Positions 28,627 to 38,499 of a stretch of 64,000 bases of DNA are shown piece by piece (positions within the stretch are counted from its first letter, which is position 1; each line of letters starts with the position of its first letter). The DNA is from Oleispirillum sp963668495 (GTDB lineage Bacteria > Pseudomonadota > Alphaproteobacteria > Rhodospirillales > Rhodospirillaceae). The DNA is taken from the NCBI GenBank assembly GCA_963668495.1, contig OY764545.1, forward strand, positions 1,674,001-1,738,000. The letters are read 5' to 3'. The notes under the pieces are model-generated. The model made no database searches. It saw nothing but the letters and a program-made list of their open reading frames with translations, and had not been told where the DNA came from. The translations under genes and the position numbers were made by a program.

Positions 28627-30032
28627 TCACTATCCTCCGTCTGTTTGGTGGTTGGGCGGGTAAGGGAAAGAACCAAATCGCGGAACGCATCACCGCGGGC
28701 TTCGAAACTTGCGAACTGGTCCCAGCTTGCACAGGCTGGTGATAACATGACTACAGGACGGCTGCCGGGGTGTTGGGCTGCGTATGCTTCTGCATCCTTT
28801 TGGGCACGCTTGATTGCGGTTTCCAGAGTCCCACTCATGTCATACGGCGCATCGGCAAGGGTTTCGGCAAACGCCTTCGCCGCATCGCCAATCAAGTAGG
28901 TTTTGGTAATTCGGTCAAAATACTTGCGCAGTGGGGTGATGCCGCCCGCCTTGGCCTGACCGCCTGCAATCCAGAAAATCGTGTCATAAGCAGACAGAGC
29001 TTGCTCCGTTGCATCCGCGTTGGTGGCTTTGCTGTCGTTGATGTACAGAACGTTGTTGTGTTCTGCGACCCGTTCTTGCCTGTGGGCCAACCCCGGGAAA
29101 CTGCGAATGCCTGCTACGGCCTCTTTCAGGGAAAGGCCAACGGCGCGTACGGCAGCATAGGCTGCGGCAGCATTTTGAGCATTGTGTGCCCCGGTCAGGA
29201 CGGGGGCATCACGCATGTCCAAAATGTCTTGTTGACGGCAGCCCGTATTGTCTATCAGGCGCGTGCCGCGCAGGCACACGCCATCCGGCAGGCAGGTGGT
29301 CGTGGAAATCGGAACCACTGACCAAGTGCGCATGTCTGCAATCTTTTCAGCCATGGCAACGGATTTGGCATCGTCATGACCAATGATGGCAACCCCTTCG
29401 GGTTTGCAGGCAGCGAACAGGCGCATCTTGGCAGCGATATAACCATTCAGATCGCCGTGACGGTCAATATGGTCGGGGCTGATGTTCAGGTGGACTGCCA
29501 CATTGCAGCGTAGGGACGGGACCAGTTCCAATTGATAGGAAGATAGTTCCAGCACGTAAATGCCATCCGGCCCCAGATCATCCAGATCGAGTACCGCTGT
29601 TCCCAGATTGCCGCCGACGGCGCAGGTGTATCCGCTTTCCTTCAGGATATGCGCGATCAAACTGGTGGTCGTGGATTTGCCATTGGTTCCGGTAATGCCG
29701 ATAAAGGTCGCATCCGGCTTGGCCCGAGCCAGCAAGTTAACGTCGCAGACCAGCGGAACATTGTGCGCGCGGGCGGCGTCTGCGATGGGGTGCGGATGGG
29801 GCAGGGTGTGCGGGATTCCGGGGCTCCAGATCACTCCGGTTAAGGTATCCCATTCAATGTCATCGGGGGATGTAAGGGCGGCATTGCCGACTGTGGCGCG
29901 GGCCGTCGGGTTGTCATCCCACGCGGTGACCGGAATGTTGGCGGCCTGCAAGGCACGCACAGCACTTTGGCCGGACTTGCCAAGCCCGACAACCAGATAG
30001 GATTGTCCAGTAAGTGCACCCAAACCGATCAT
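28614..30032 (-). CDS. murD: UDP-N-acetylmuramoyl-L-alanine--D-glutamate ligase
   Basis: 472-residue Mur ligase adding D-Glu. N-terminal YLVVGLGKSGQSAVRAL is the nucleotide-sugar binding part, GITGTNGKSTTTSLI the ATP loop, and YINDSKATNADATEQAL with WIAGGQAKAGGITPL the C-terminal domain. 24 bases separate it from mraY; it overlaps ftsW by 13. Confidence 0.97.
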   Translation of the reverse strand: MIGLGALTGQSYLVVGLGKSGQSAVRALQAANIPVTAWDDNPTARATVGNAALTSPDDIEWDTLTGVIWSPGIPHTLPHPHPIADAARAHNVPLVCDVNLLARAKPDATFIGITGTNGKSTTTSLIAHILKESGYTCAVGGNLGTAVLDLDDLGPDGIYVLELSSYQLELVPSLRCNVAVHLNISPDHIDRHGDLNGYIAAKMRLFAACKPEGVAIIGHDDAKSVAMAEKIADMRTWSVVPISTTTCLPDGVCLRGTRLIDNTGCRQQDILDMRDAPVLTGAHNAQNAAAAYAAVRAVGLSLKEAVAGIRSFPGLAHRQERVAEHNNVLYINDSKATNADATEQALSAYDTIFWIAGGQAKAGGITPLRKYFDRITKTYLIGDAAKAFAETLADAPYDMSGTLETAIKRAQKDAEAYAAQHPGSRPVVMLSPACASWDQFASFEARGDAFRDLVLSLTRPTTKQTEDSECPA

Positions 30033-30056
30033 GATGATCTCCCTAAACTTTGCGTC

Positions 30057-31142
30057 CTAACGCAATTTCAATGTTGTTAATCCAATGATCCCAAGGACCA
30101 TGGCGATAATCCAAAACCGAATGACGACGGTAGGCTCGGCCCAGCCTTTCTTTTCAAAGTGATGATGTATGGGGGCCATGCGGAAGACACGCTTGCCGGT
30201 CAGTTTGAAACTGGCAACCTGCACGATGACCGACACGGCTTCCAGAACGAACAGGCCGCCGACAATTGCCAGCACCAGTTCATGTTTGGTGACGACGCTG
30301 ATTGTGCCCAAAGCCCCACCAAGGGCCAAAGACCCCGTGTCACCCATAAAGATTTGGGCTGGAGGAGCGTTAAACCACAGGAAACCAAGAGCCGCACCAA
30401 CCATGGCGCCACAAAATACGGACAATTCACCGGAACCGGGGACAGCGTGGATTTGCAGGTAATTGGCAAAGATAACGTGACCGCACAGGTAGCTGATAAT
30501 CATGAATACGGCTGCGGCAATCATGACCGGGACAATTGCCAGGCCATCAAGGCCGTCTGTCAGGTTCACCGCATTGCTGGTGCCGACAATGACCAACATG
30601 GCGAACGGGATATAGAAAAACGACAGATTGATGAAAAGGTCCTTAAAGAATGGGACGGCAACGCCCATGCTTTCAGAACCGCCGATATAGCTGATCCATG
30701 CTGTGGCGATGATGGCTAAGCCGAACTGTCCCGCCAGTTTTTTCTTGCCGGAAAGTCCGCCGGTATTTTGTTTGGAGACTTTCAGGTAATCATCCAAAAA
30801 GCCCAAGGCTCCATAGCCAATCGTAACCAGCAGCACTGCCCAAACATACCCATTGTCAAGGCGAGCCCACAGTAGGGTGGAGATGACCATACCGAGCAAA
30901 ATCATGATGCCGCCCATGGTTGGCGTGCCTTGTTTGTTCAGGATATGGCTTTCCGGCCCATCTTCGCGGATCGGCTGTCCCCGGCCTTGTTTGCGCCGCA
31001 GGATTCGAATGATCCACGGACCAAAAACAAATGCGAACAGCAAGGCGGTCAGCGTCCCCCCGGCAACGCGGAATGTCACGTACTGGAACAGGTTGAAGAC
31101 CTGATATTGGTCTGCCAGCGGGTAAAGGATGTGATAAAGCAT
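30057..31142 (-). CDS. mraY: phospho-N-acetylmuramoyl-pentapeptide transferase
   Basis: 361-residue integral membrane enzyme, about ten helices, that makes lipid I on undecaprenyl phosphate. Catalytic and Mg-binding motifs are visible: FLDDYLKVSKQNTGGLSGK, NAVNLTDGLDGLAI, and FNAPPAQIFMGDTGSLALGG. MAPIHHHFEKKGW near the C terminus is the signature HHH loop. It starts 12 bases after murF. Confidence 0.97.
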   Translation of the reverse strand: MLYHILYPLADQYQVFNLFQYVTFRVAGGTLTALLFAFVFGPWIIRILRRKQGRGQPIREDGPESHILNKQGTPTMGGIMILLGMVISTLLWARLDNGYVWAVLLVTIGYGALGFLDDYLKVSKQNTGGLSGKKKLAGQFGLAIIATAWISYIGGSESMGVAVPFFKDLFINLSFFYIPFAMLVIVGTSNAVNLTDGLDGLAIVPVMIAAAVFMIISYLCGHVIFANYLQIHAVPGSGELSVFCGAMVGAALGFLWFNAPPAQIFMGDTGSLALGGALGTISVVTKHELVLAIVGGLFVLEAVSVIVQVASFKLTGKRVFRMAPIHHHFEKKGWAEPTVVIRFWIIAMVLGIIGLTTLKLR

Positions 31143-31154
31143 TCTGGCTCTCGC

Positions 31155-32573
31155 TTATTCCGCAGTCTTGAAGGTTTCCGGGTTTTTCAGGGCATCAACT
31201 ACCTTGCTCAGGCGCATGCCGTTCGATCCTTTAACCATCACCACATCGCCGGGGCGAATGTTGGCGGCAAGGATCGGGATCAGGGATAAGGCATCATCGG
31301 CTTTCCCGCCTTGCAAAGCCGGGGGCAGGGCATCGTGGGCCAAGCCCATCAAGTCACCGCAGGCAAAGAATTGGTCGATGGCACGTCCGTGGATCATATC
31401 GGCAACGCCAAGGTGGATGGCACGTGTGGTTTGTCCCAGCTCGAACATGTCGCCCAAAACCGCAATGGCGCGCCCGGTGCCGTACATTTGCCGCATGGCT
31501 GCCACTGATGCCAGCGCGTCCAGCGCGGCCTCAAGGGATTGCGGGTTGGCGTTATAGCTTTCATCAATCAGAACAAAGTCACCCTGCGCGGTTTGGACGT
31601 CGGTGATTGCACCGCGTCCCGCCGGGACGACAATGTCTTTCATTGTACACAGGGCCTGAATGGGATCAGCGCCAACAGCAATGGTGGCCCCAAGGGCAGC
31701 AAGGCTATTCATGGCCCAGTGTTCGCCAATGTACGGCAGGCTGTATGTGATTTCCTGACCACCAATGTGTGCAATAATTTCTGTGCGTTGGGCAATTACA
31801 CGGGCGGAGATCAGCCGCAAATCCGCACTTTCATTTTTGCCGAAGGTGATGATGTTGGAAGCTCCAGCGGCCTTGGCAGCTTTTTCCATGGTGCCGAAAT
31901 AGGGGTGGTCGCAGTTGAGAACAGCGGTGCCGTTCGGTTGCAGTCCCTGAAAAATCTCACACTTGGCATCGACAATGGCTTCGATGTTGTCGAAAAATTC
32001 CAGATGCGCCGGGCCAACAGTGGTAATTACTGCAACGTTCGGCTTTGCGAAGGACGTCAGGACCGACAGTTCGCCAGCATGATTCATGCCCATTTCCTGT
32101 ACCGCATATACGGTATCTTGCGGCATGCGGGCCAAAGTCAGCGGAACACCCCAGTGGTTGTTGTGGCTGGCAAGGCTGACATGTGTTGCGTCTTGATCGG
32201 ACAGGATTTGCCCCAGCATGTCTTTGGTACCGGTTTTGCCAACACTGCCGGTCACGCCGATCAGTTTTGTGCGTATGGCGCGATTGCGAGCAGCGGCCCC
32301 CAAAGCTTCCAACGCTTTCATGGTGTCGGTGACTTTCAAGGTCGGGCCGTTATGGTCCCCGGCTTTATGGATGACGGCAGCGGCAGCGCCACGAGCAAAA
32401 GCCTCCGCCGTGAAGCTGTGTCCGTCGTGGGTGGGGCCAGCAATGGCAATGAACAGATCGCCTTCCTGAACCGTACGGCTGTCTATGGAAATGCCGGATG
32501 CCGAAAATTCAGCACTGGCAGTGCCATTCAGTACAGTTTCCAGTTCAGAGGATGTCCATAATGGTTTGGTCAT
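31155..32573 (-). CDS. murF: UDP-MurNAc-tripeptide--D-Ala-D-Ala ligase
   Basis: 472-residue Mur ligase that attaches the D-Ala-D-Ala made by DdlB. The ATP loop reads GVTGSVGKTGTKDML and the central domain has DESYNANPQSLEAAL. I use the ATG at 32573, which overlaps the murE stop as ATGA and has GGGAG 11 bases upstream; a TTG nine bases earlier is possible but not needed. Confidence 0.96.
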   Translation of the reverse strand: MTKPLWTSSELETVLNGTASAEFSASGISIDSRTVQEGDLFIAIAGPTHDGHSFTAEAFARGAAAAVIHKAGDHNGPTLKVTDTMKALEALGAAARNRAIRTKLIGVTGSVGKTGTKDMLGQILSDQDATHVSLASHNNHWGVPLTLARMPQDTVYAVQEMGMNHAGELSVLTSFAKPNVAVITTVGPAHLEFFDNIEAIVDAKCEIFQGLQPNGTAVLNCDHPYFGTMEKAAKAAGASNIITFGKNESADLRLISARVIAQRTEIIAHIGGQEITYSLPYIGEHWAMNSLAALGATIAVGADPIQALCTMKDIVVPAGRGAITDVQTAQGDFVLIDESYNANPQSLEAALDALASVAAMRQMYGTGRAIAVLGDMFELGQTTRAIHLGVADMIHGRAIDQFFACGDLMGLAHDALPPALQGGKADDALSLIPILAANIRPGDVVMVKGSNGMRLSKVVDALKNPETFKTAE

Positions 32574-34048
32574 GATTGCCAAAGCTCCCGAGCCAAGGTG
32601 TCGACCAGCAATCGGTCGTCAAAGGGGTGAATGATGCCGTCAATCAATTGTCCGGTTTCGTGGCCTTTTCCAGCAACGACCAGTACGTCTCCGGCATCAA
32701 GAGAGCGCATGGCGGTGTGGATGGCATCGCTACGGTCACCAATTTCAATGGCGTTTGGCGCGGCAACACATATTTCTGAACGGATGGCAGCGGCGTTTTC
32801 CGAGCGTGGGTTGTCATCGGTGACATAAACTTTGTCGGCAAGGGCGTTGGCGATGCTTCCCATAAGGGGGCGTTTGCCCCGATCACGGTCACCACCACAG
32901 CCGAATACGACGATGAGTTTGCCTTGTGTGTGGGGGCGCAAGGCCTTCAATACGGTTTCCAGCGCATCCGGGGTGTGGGCATAGTCCACATAAACCGCGG
33001 CCTCGTCGGGGCTCATGGCCCGGCACTCCATGCGACCTGGCGCACCTTTGAGGTTTGACAATGCGGTAACGGCAGCACCTTGTTCCACGCCGGAGGCTAA
33101 GGCTAACCCTAAGGCAGCCAGTGCGTTCATGGCTTGGAATTTCCCGGCTAACGGTAGGGAAATGTTAACCATTTTCCCGTATAGAGTAAGGTGGAGATCC
33201 TGTCCCTGCGGTGTTGCCAGACGCGAATTCAGACGCAGGCATTGGGCGGCCTCACCATAATCAACAATACGCAGGTGATGCTTACGTGCCATTTCACGTA
33301 AGGCCGTGGCCTCTGGAATGTCCGCATTGATGACCGCTGCGGCACCTTCGGGCAGGACCGTATGAAACAGGCGAGCTTTGGCTTCGAAATAAGCATCCAA
33401 AGTTTTGTGATAATCCAGATGATCCCGGCTGAGGTTGGTGAACGCTGCGGCAGTCAGGTTGAGGGCGTCCAGCCGCATCTGATCCAAGCCATGACTGGAA
33501 GCTTCCAATGCCACATGGGTGATGCCGCGTTCGGCAAGGGTTTCCAAACCCGCGTGCAGGGACACCACATCCGGCGTGGTCAGGTTGCCGCGAATGTGGC
33601 CTTTGTCTGAAATGACCCCAAGAGTGCCAAGGCTGGCGGCTTCACAGCCGTTGGCTTGCCAGATTTGGCGAGTGAATTCCGCAACAGAGGTTTTACCATT
33701 GGTGCCGGTGATTGCGACCATGGTCTTTGGTTTATTGGTGTGAAAGGCGGCAGCAATATGGGCCAAAACCCGACGCGGAGCAGCGGACAGCAGCACCGTT
33801 AAGTTTTTGGGTAGGGTGTTGATTGGTGTGTCTGTTGGCACCAACAGAACCTGAGCCCCGGCAGCAACGGCTTTTGGGATAAAGGAACGCCCATCCACCT
33901 TGACACCGGGCAGGGCAGCAAACAGTGCTCCCGGAATGGCTTGGCGGGAGTCCAAAATCACGGTCGTCACGTCCACTTCGGTTTTGCCGTGAATTTGCAA
34001 AACCGGGTCGGTCATTCGTGCGGCAGCGATCAGGCGGCTCAGGCGCAT
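32570..34048 (-). CDS. murE: UDP-MurNAc-L-Ala-D-Glu--meso-diaminopimelate ligase
   Basis: 492-residue Mur ligase. ATP loop AITGTNGKTSVAEFTRQIW, central motif HGLDQMRLDALNLTAAAFTNLSRDHLDYH, and the specificity motif DDNPR in YVTDDNPRSENA. DNPR marks enzymes that add meso-diaminopimelate instead of lysine, as expected for a Gram-negative. It begins 19 bases after ftsI. Confidence 0.97.
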   Translation of the reverse strand: MRLSRLIAAARMTDPVLQIHGKTEVDVTTVILDSRQAIPGALFAALPGVKVDGRSFIPKAVAAGAQVLLVPTDTPINTLPKNLTVLLSAAPRRVLAHIAAAFHTNKPKTMVAITGTNGKTSVAEFTRQIWQANGCEAASLGTLGVISDKGHIRGNLTTPDVVSLHAGLETLAERGITHVALEASSHGLDQMRLDALNLTAAAFTNLSRDHLDYHKTLDAYFEAKARLFHTVLPEGAAAVINADIPEATALREMARKHHLRIVDYGEAAQCLRLNSRLATPQGQDLHLTLYGKMVNISLPLAGKFQAMNALAALGLALASGVEQGAAVTALSNLKGAPGRMECRAMSPDEAAVYVDYAHTPDALETVLKALRPHTQGKLIVVFGCGGDRDRGKRPLMGSIANALADKVYVTDDNPRSENAAAIRSEICVAAPNAIEIGDRSDAIHTAMRSLDAGDVLVVAGKGHETGQLIDGIIHPFDDRLLVDTLARELWQS

Positions 34049-34067
34049 CAGTTACAATCCCCACTCA

Positions 34068-35780
34068 TTAGTGTTTTACGGATGCCATGACGTAAGGTCC
34101 GGCATCTTCGGCATCAAAAAACGGATCAATGCCCGGTTCTACCCCGAGCATTGGGCCAATAGCTTTCACAATATTCCCGGCCATTGGGGCCGCGTTCCAC
34201 CCGGCATTGATGAAGTTTGCCGTGGCGGGAATGCCCCTGGGTTCATCAAGCGTGACCAAAATGGCGTATTGCGGATCATCCGCCGGGAACATACCAAGGA
34301 AGCTGGTCAGGACTTTTTTGCGGGAATATTTCCCATCCACCACTTTATTGGCGGTTCCGGTTTTGCCGCCAACCCGATATCCGGCAACATCGGCTTTACC
34401 GCCGGTGCCATCGGTGACGACCATGCGCATCAGTTGTCGCATGATATGGGACGTTTTCTCGCTGATAACGCGTTTCCCCTCAGGCACGGAACCTTCAGGT
34501 TTGGCGACCAAGGTGGCTTCATGAAGGATGCCACCATTCACAACCGCAGACGTTGCCGTAACGGCCTGAACCGGAGATACGGCAATGCCGTGCCCATAGG
34601 AAACGGTGGCAATGGTGATTGGTTGCCACGGTCCGGCTGGAATGGTCGGGCGTCCGACTTCCGGGATTTCAATGGATGCGCGGCGCATCAAACCAAACCG
34701 TTCAAGGTATTCACGTTGGGTCGGGCCACCCACATCCAATGCAATTTGCACCGAGCCAATGTTGGAGGATCGCGCCAGAATCTCAGGCACCGACATTTTA
34801 TATTTGACCGGGTGGGTGTCACGGATGGTGCGGCGGGCGATCCGCAACGGTTCCGTCGTGTCAAAGCGGTCATAGACCTGAACCTTGCCGCTTTCCAACG
34901 CAATTGCCGTGTTGAAGATTTTGAAAACCGAACCCAGTTCGTACACACCCAAAGATGCGTGATTGAACATGTTTTCCGGCGTCATGGTTTCGGTGTGGTT
35001 GGGGTCAAAGTCAGGCAACGAAACCATGGCAACGATTTCGCCAGTATGCACATTCTGAACAACGGCTGAGGCAGCTGTCGCCTTATAGGTTTCCATGGCG
35101 TTGCGGGCAGCTTCAGTTGCTGCGCTTTGGGCGCGAACATCCACAGACAGGCGCAGGGGTTTGCCGTTTTTCAGCTCGGCATCGAACTGTTTTTCAAGGC
35201 CACTGATGCCACGGTTGTCGATATCGGTCTTGCCAAGAATATGCGCGAACAGTCGCCCCTGCGGATACAGGCGAATGTCTGCGTCTTCAAAGCTTAATCC
35301 CGGATATCCCAACTGGTTCACATCATACTGTTGTGCCGGGGTTAGGTTGCGATGGATGTAGGTAAAGGCACTGCCGCTGGATAGGTGTTCTTCGGTTTTT
35401 TTCACGTCCAGATCTGGCAGAATTTTTGCCAGTTGCCGGGCGACATCCTTGGGGTTTTGAATGATGCGGCTGTCTGCGTACAGGTTAACTGTCGGCAGGT
35501 TGGTCGCCAGCAAGACACCATTGCGGTCCGTAATGTCGGCACGCACGGTTTGCCCAATAACATCGGAGCTGATGGTTCTGCGTGCAAATTGTGGCCCCTC
35601 GGCCCGGAAAGACACGCTGACCAGTTGCACAGCAACCAACAGGAAGGCAAGCACAAACAGCCCGCCGGTGAATACCAGTCGGGTGCGCCCGGTTTCAACA
35701 GCGGTTTTCCCTACACCTTCAAGGCGTAAGGTGTGCTCACGCTGGGTGTTGATGCGGATATGTGTGGGAGGTTGCGTCAT
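34068..35780 (-). CDS. ftsI: septal transpeptidase FtsI (PBP3)
   Basis: 570-residue class B penicillin-binding protein. A short cytoplasmic tail precedes one membrane helix (about 33-57), the pedestal domain, and the transpeptidase domain from about 230. Active-site motifs are SVFK with Ser284 and Lys287, SSN at 338-340, and KTG at 473-475. It cross-links new septal wall with FtsW. It is three bases from ftsL and 19 from murE. Confidence 0.97.
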   Translation of the reverse strand: MTQPPTHIRINTQREHTLRLEGVGKTAVETGRTRLVFTGGLFVLAFLLVAVQLVSVSFRAEGPQFARRTISSDVIGQTVRADITDRNGVLLATNLPTVNLYADSRIIQNPKDVARQLAKILPDLDVKKTEEHLSSGSAFTYIHRNLTPAQQYDVNQLGYPGLSFEDADIRLYPQGRLFAHILGKTDIDNRGISGLEKQFDAELKNGKPLRLSVDVRAQSAATEAARNAMETYKATAASAVVQNVHTGEIVAMVSLPDFDPNHTETMTPENMFNHASLGVYELGSVFKIFNTAIALESGKVQVYDRFDTTEPLRIARRTIRDTHPVKYKMSVPEILARSSNIGSVQIALDVGGPTQREYLERFGLMRRASIEIPEVGRPTIPAGPWQPITIATVSYGHGIAVSPVQAVTATSAVVNGGILHEATLVAKPEGSVPEGKRVISEKTSHIMRQLMRMVVTDGTGGKADVAGYRVGGKTGTANKVVDGKYSRKKVLTSFLGMFPADDPQYAILVTLDEPRGIPATANFINAGWNAAPMAGNIVKAIGPMLGVEPGIDPFFDAEDAGPYVMASVKH

Positions 35781-35783
35781 GGA

Positions 35784-36158
35784 TCAATCCCCCCGGCTTG
35801 CAATTTCCGGTGCGTCCAGTTCGAACCGCGGTTTGCGCGGAACCGGAGCAGGCTGATCGGCACGGCGACTAGGCACTGTATCCGTTGCGCTATAGGGCAA
35901 GGCATCCAGCGGTGCGATCTGTTTTGCCGATACCGGAGACAGTTTCAAGTAGGTTTCCGCCAGTCGTTTGATGCGCGTCGGATCGTTCAGGTGACTCCAT
36001 TCCGCCTTCAGCACCCGAATGGCCTTACGGTCATCGCGGATGTTGTTATGCAGTTGTGTCAGTTCCTGTTCCATTTCGTGGACTTCGGATTTCAGGACCA
36101 GCAGGCCTACGCTCATGACGCAGAACAGGAAAACAGTGATCAAAACAATACGTATCAT
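35784..36158 (-). CDS. ftsL: cell division protein FtsL
   Basis: 124-residue bitopic protein: one membrane helix at the extreme N terminus (about 3-23, IVLITVFLFCVMSVGLLVL) followed by a leucine-zipper-like coiled coil (about 25-60) and an extended C-terminal tail rich in Pro, Arg and Asp. Sequence conservation is low in this family, so the call rests on topology and on its place between rsmH and ftsI. Its ATG overlaps the rsmH stop by four bases. Confidence 0.88.
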   Translation of the reverse strand: MIRIVLITVFLFCVMSVGLLVLKSEVHEMEQELTQLHNNIRDDRKAIRVLKAEWSHLNDPTRIKRLAETYLKLSPVSAKQIAPLDALPYSATDTVPSRRADQPAPVPRKPRFELDAPEIASRGD

Positions 36159-37111
36159 CGTCGCCCTCCTGCTGCTGGCGCATCCGTGCGAATGCCGACA
36201 CGCAGACGGGCGCTGCGGGCACGCGGATTAAGGCGGGTCTCGCTGTCGCCTGCGGTGACTGGCTTACGGTGAGGCAGTTGGAATAGCGGTTGTTCGGTGA
36301 CAGCCGCCATTGGCATATGACGCGACGGTCCGGCTTGGCGACCGCTTTTATTATCAAGGAAGCGTTTGACGATGCGGTCCTCAAGGGAGTGAAAACTGAC
36401 AACCGCCAAAATCCCTCCGGGCGCGAGCAGATGCTCTGCCGAGGCCAAAGCCCGTTCCAGTTCGCCAAGTTCATCGTTAACTGCAATGCGCAGGGCTTGG
36501 AAAGTCCGGGTTGCGGGGTCGATGCCATCTTTGGACGGGCGAACCACCCGCCGAATGCATTCTGCCAGTTGGAAAGTGGTCGAGAACGGCGTGTCGCGGC
36601 GTGCCGCAACGATTGCAGCGGCAACCCGGCGCGAGGCACGCTCTTCACCATATTGGTAAATCACGTCGGCAAGTTCGGCTTCCGGCAGAGTGTTGACCAT
36701 ATCCGCAGCGGTCTGACCATCAACGCTCATGCGCATGTCCAGCGGGCCATCCTTTTGGAAGGAGAACCCCCGATCAGGTTGGTCGATCTGCATGGATGAC
36801 ACACCGATATCAAGTGCGATGCCGTTGAGCTTGCCGTGCAGTTCTTGAGGCAATAAATCTGCCATATCGCCGAAGCATCCGGGCAGGAAATGAAAACGAC
36901 TGCCGAAGGACTCCGCGACTTTGGCGGCGGCGGCGGCGGCGTTGGGGTCGCGGTCAATGGAATACACGTCACATGTAGCCGCCCCCAGAATCCCACGGGT
37001 ATATCCACCTGCGCCAAATGTACCATCAACGTAAATCCCGCCATCCATGGGCTGAAGGGCGGAGATCACTTCGGGGAGAAGAACAGGGATGTGCGGAGAT
37101 GATGTGGTCAT
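36155..37111 (-). CDS. rsmH: 16S rRNA m4C1402 methyltransferase RsmH
   Basis: 318-residue SAM methyltransferase that N4-methylates C1402 in 16S rRNA. It opens HIPVLLPEVISAL and has the SAM motif YVDGTFGAGGYTRGIL, then GIALDIGVSSMQIDQPDRGFSF with the family DxGxSSxQxD signature and VVSFHSLEDRIVKRF. It overlaps mraZ and ftsL by four bases each. Normal length. Confidence 0.97.
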   Translation of the reverse strand: MTTSSPHIPVLLPEVISALQPMDGGIYVDGTFGAGGYTRGILGAATCDVYSIDRDPNAAAAAAKVAESFGSRFHFLPGCFGDMADLLPQELHGKLNGIALDIGVSSMQIDQPDRGFSFQKDGPLDMRMSVDGQTAADMVNTLPEAELADVIYQYGEERASRRVAAAIVAARRDTPFSTTFQLAECIRRVVRPSKDGIDPATRTFQALRIAVNDELGELERALASAEHLLAPGGILAVVSFHSLEDRIVKRFLDNKSGRQAGPSRHMPMAAVTEQPLFQLPHRKPVTAGDSETRLNPRARSARLRVGIRTDAPAAGGRR

Positions 37112-37614
37112 AGCGTCCCCCCATCCGGGTTCTGTCCCCGGTTGCGAATGCGGTTGAAATTCAAGGAAATGCCGCGTTGTCGCGCACCGTCCATGCGTTC
37201 GCGGTTGTAGGCTTCGTAGGCTTCCGGGTTCCAGATTTGGAATGTTTTGCCGACACCCACGAATGTGGCGTTCGGACCGATATCGGCATAGTCCAGAAAT
37301 GCAGAGGGCAAGGTCAGACGGCCCGTGCTGTCCCAGGGTGAGGGGACAGAGCCACTGATGTATGTGGCGGTCAGGTCCAAGGCTTCGTCTGACATTTGAT
37401 CCATGCTGTCAATCAGGTCTTGAATATCGTCCAGATATTCCCAGTCACAGCATTCGATACAAGGCAGATTGTAATGGCGTAAGGCATAGATTTCAGTCAG
37501 GCCGCGTTCAACCAATTGATTGCGCATGACGGCGGGCAGGGACATGCGCCCCTTGCTGTCAACTTTAACAGTTGTGGTCGAGATGAAGGTTCTTCCCCTC
37601 GTCCGTCCCGTCAT
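37108..37614 (-). CDS. mraZ: transcriptional regulator MraZ
   Basis: 168 residues from the ATG at 37614, which has AGGG seven bases upstream; a start at 37641 would add nine residues without a better site. Two AbrB/SpoVT-like SwapDXR... repeats are visible: VDSKGRMSLPAVMRNQL (about 18-34) and DSTGRLTLPSAFLDYADI (about 95-112). MraZ binds repeated boxes ahead of its own gene and adjusts the dcw operon; such boxes are present upstream here. First gene of the operon. Confidence 0.95.
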   Translation of the reverse strand: MTGRTRGRTFISTTTVKVDSKGRMSLPAVMRNQLVERGLTEIYALRHYNLPCIECCDWEYLDDIQDLIDSMDQMSDEALDLTATYISGSVPSPWDSTGRLTLPSAFLDYADIGPNATFVGVGKTFQIWNPEAYEAYNRERMDGARQRGISLNFNRIRNRGQNPDGGTL

Positions 37615-37712
37615 GATTTCACCCTTTGATTTGACGGGCACCGCGTCCGGTGCCTCGCGTAATCCACAGTGGGTTGTAAAAACCGCACTGATGGAGATCT
37701 ATGCCACTTATT

Positions 37713-37779
37713 TGGGGTATCATGGGAATAGACTGATCGTCAATGGGAATGCCTGCGCTTTTATGGGAACTTTGTGGGT
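37713..37779. promoter_or_regulatory. phased TGGGN boxes upstream of mraZ
   Basis: Five TGGGN motifs on the plus strand start at 37713, 37723, 37744, 37764 and 37775: spacings 10, 21, 20 and 11, that is whole helical turns. The first pair is TGGGG-5 bases-TGGGA, matching the box-5-box pattern described for MraZ operators. Relative to mraZ the boxes read in the complementary sense. A possible -35 TTGACG lies at 37743-37738 on the minus strand, between boxes, so bound protein would cover the promoter. Confidence 0.65.
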
Positions 37780-37983
37780 GAAAATGGTCGGATATGGCAT
37801 CCCGTTTTCATAAGCTGTTTTGAAATCAGGGCTTTGTTTGAAGCGCTACGAAATTTGCGGATTTATCAGGTTTTTATGTTGCAAACGCCAAGGTGTGATC
37901 ATGCGCACAAGTAGCCCTTGCAGGTTCTTTCTTTGTTCTTGTTTTGACGGCTCGTCTGAGCAGGGGGATGGGCATCGAAATCA
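37780..37983. other. gene-free spacer between rnpB and the mraZ operator
   Basis: With the operator region this leaves about 370 bases between the rnpB terminator and mraZ. Small open frames here (for example 37820-38020 on the plus strand) lack ribosome sites and homology I can recognise. It presumably holds further mraZ promoter elements. Confidence 0.4.
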
Positions 37984-38005
37984 GAAAAATGCCGCGATTC
38001 GCGGC
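37984..38005 (-). terminator. terminator of rnpB
   Basis: GCCGCG (37991-37996) and CGCGGC (38000-38005) form a stem with a 3-base loop; on the minus strand it is followed by ATTTTTC. It lies about 60 bases beyond the mature rnpB 3' end. Confidence 0.7.
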
Positions 38006-38063
38006 TTTGATTTCGGCTAATTAAGCGGGGAAAATAAAACCTATAGGCGTGTTTGGAGAAAAT

Positions 38064-38442
<379 letters not shown>

Positions 38443-38499
38443 CCGGCTAACATAAGTGCGAGGGTGCACTGTGTCCATGACTTTGATGCACGACGGCAA

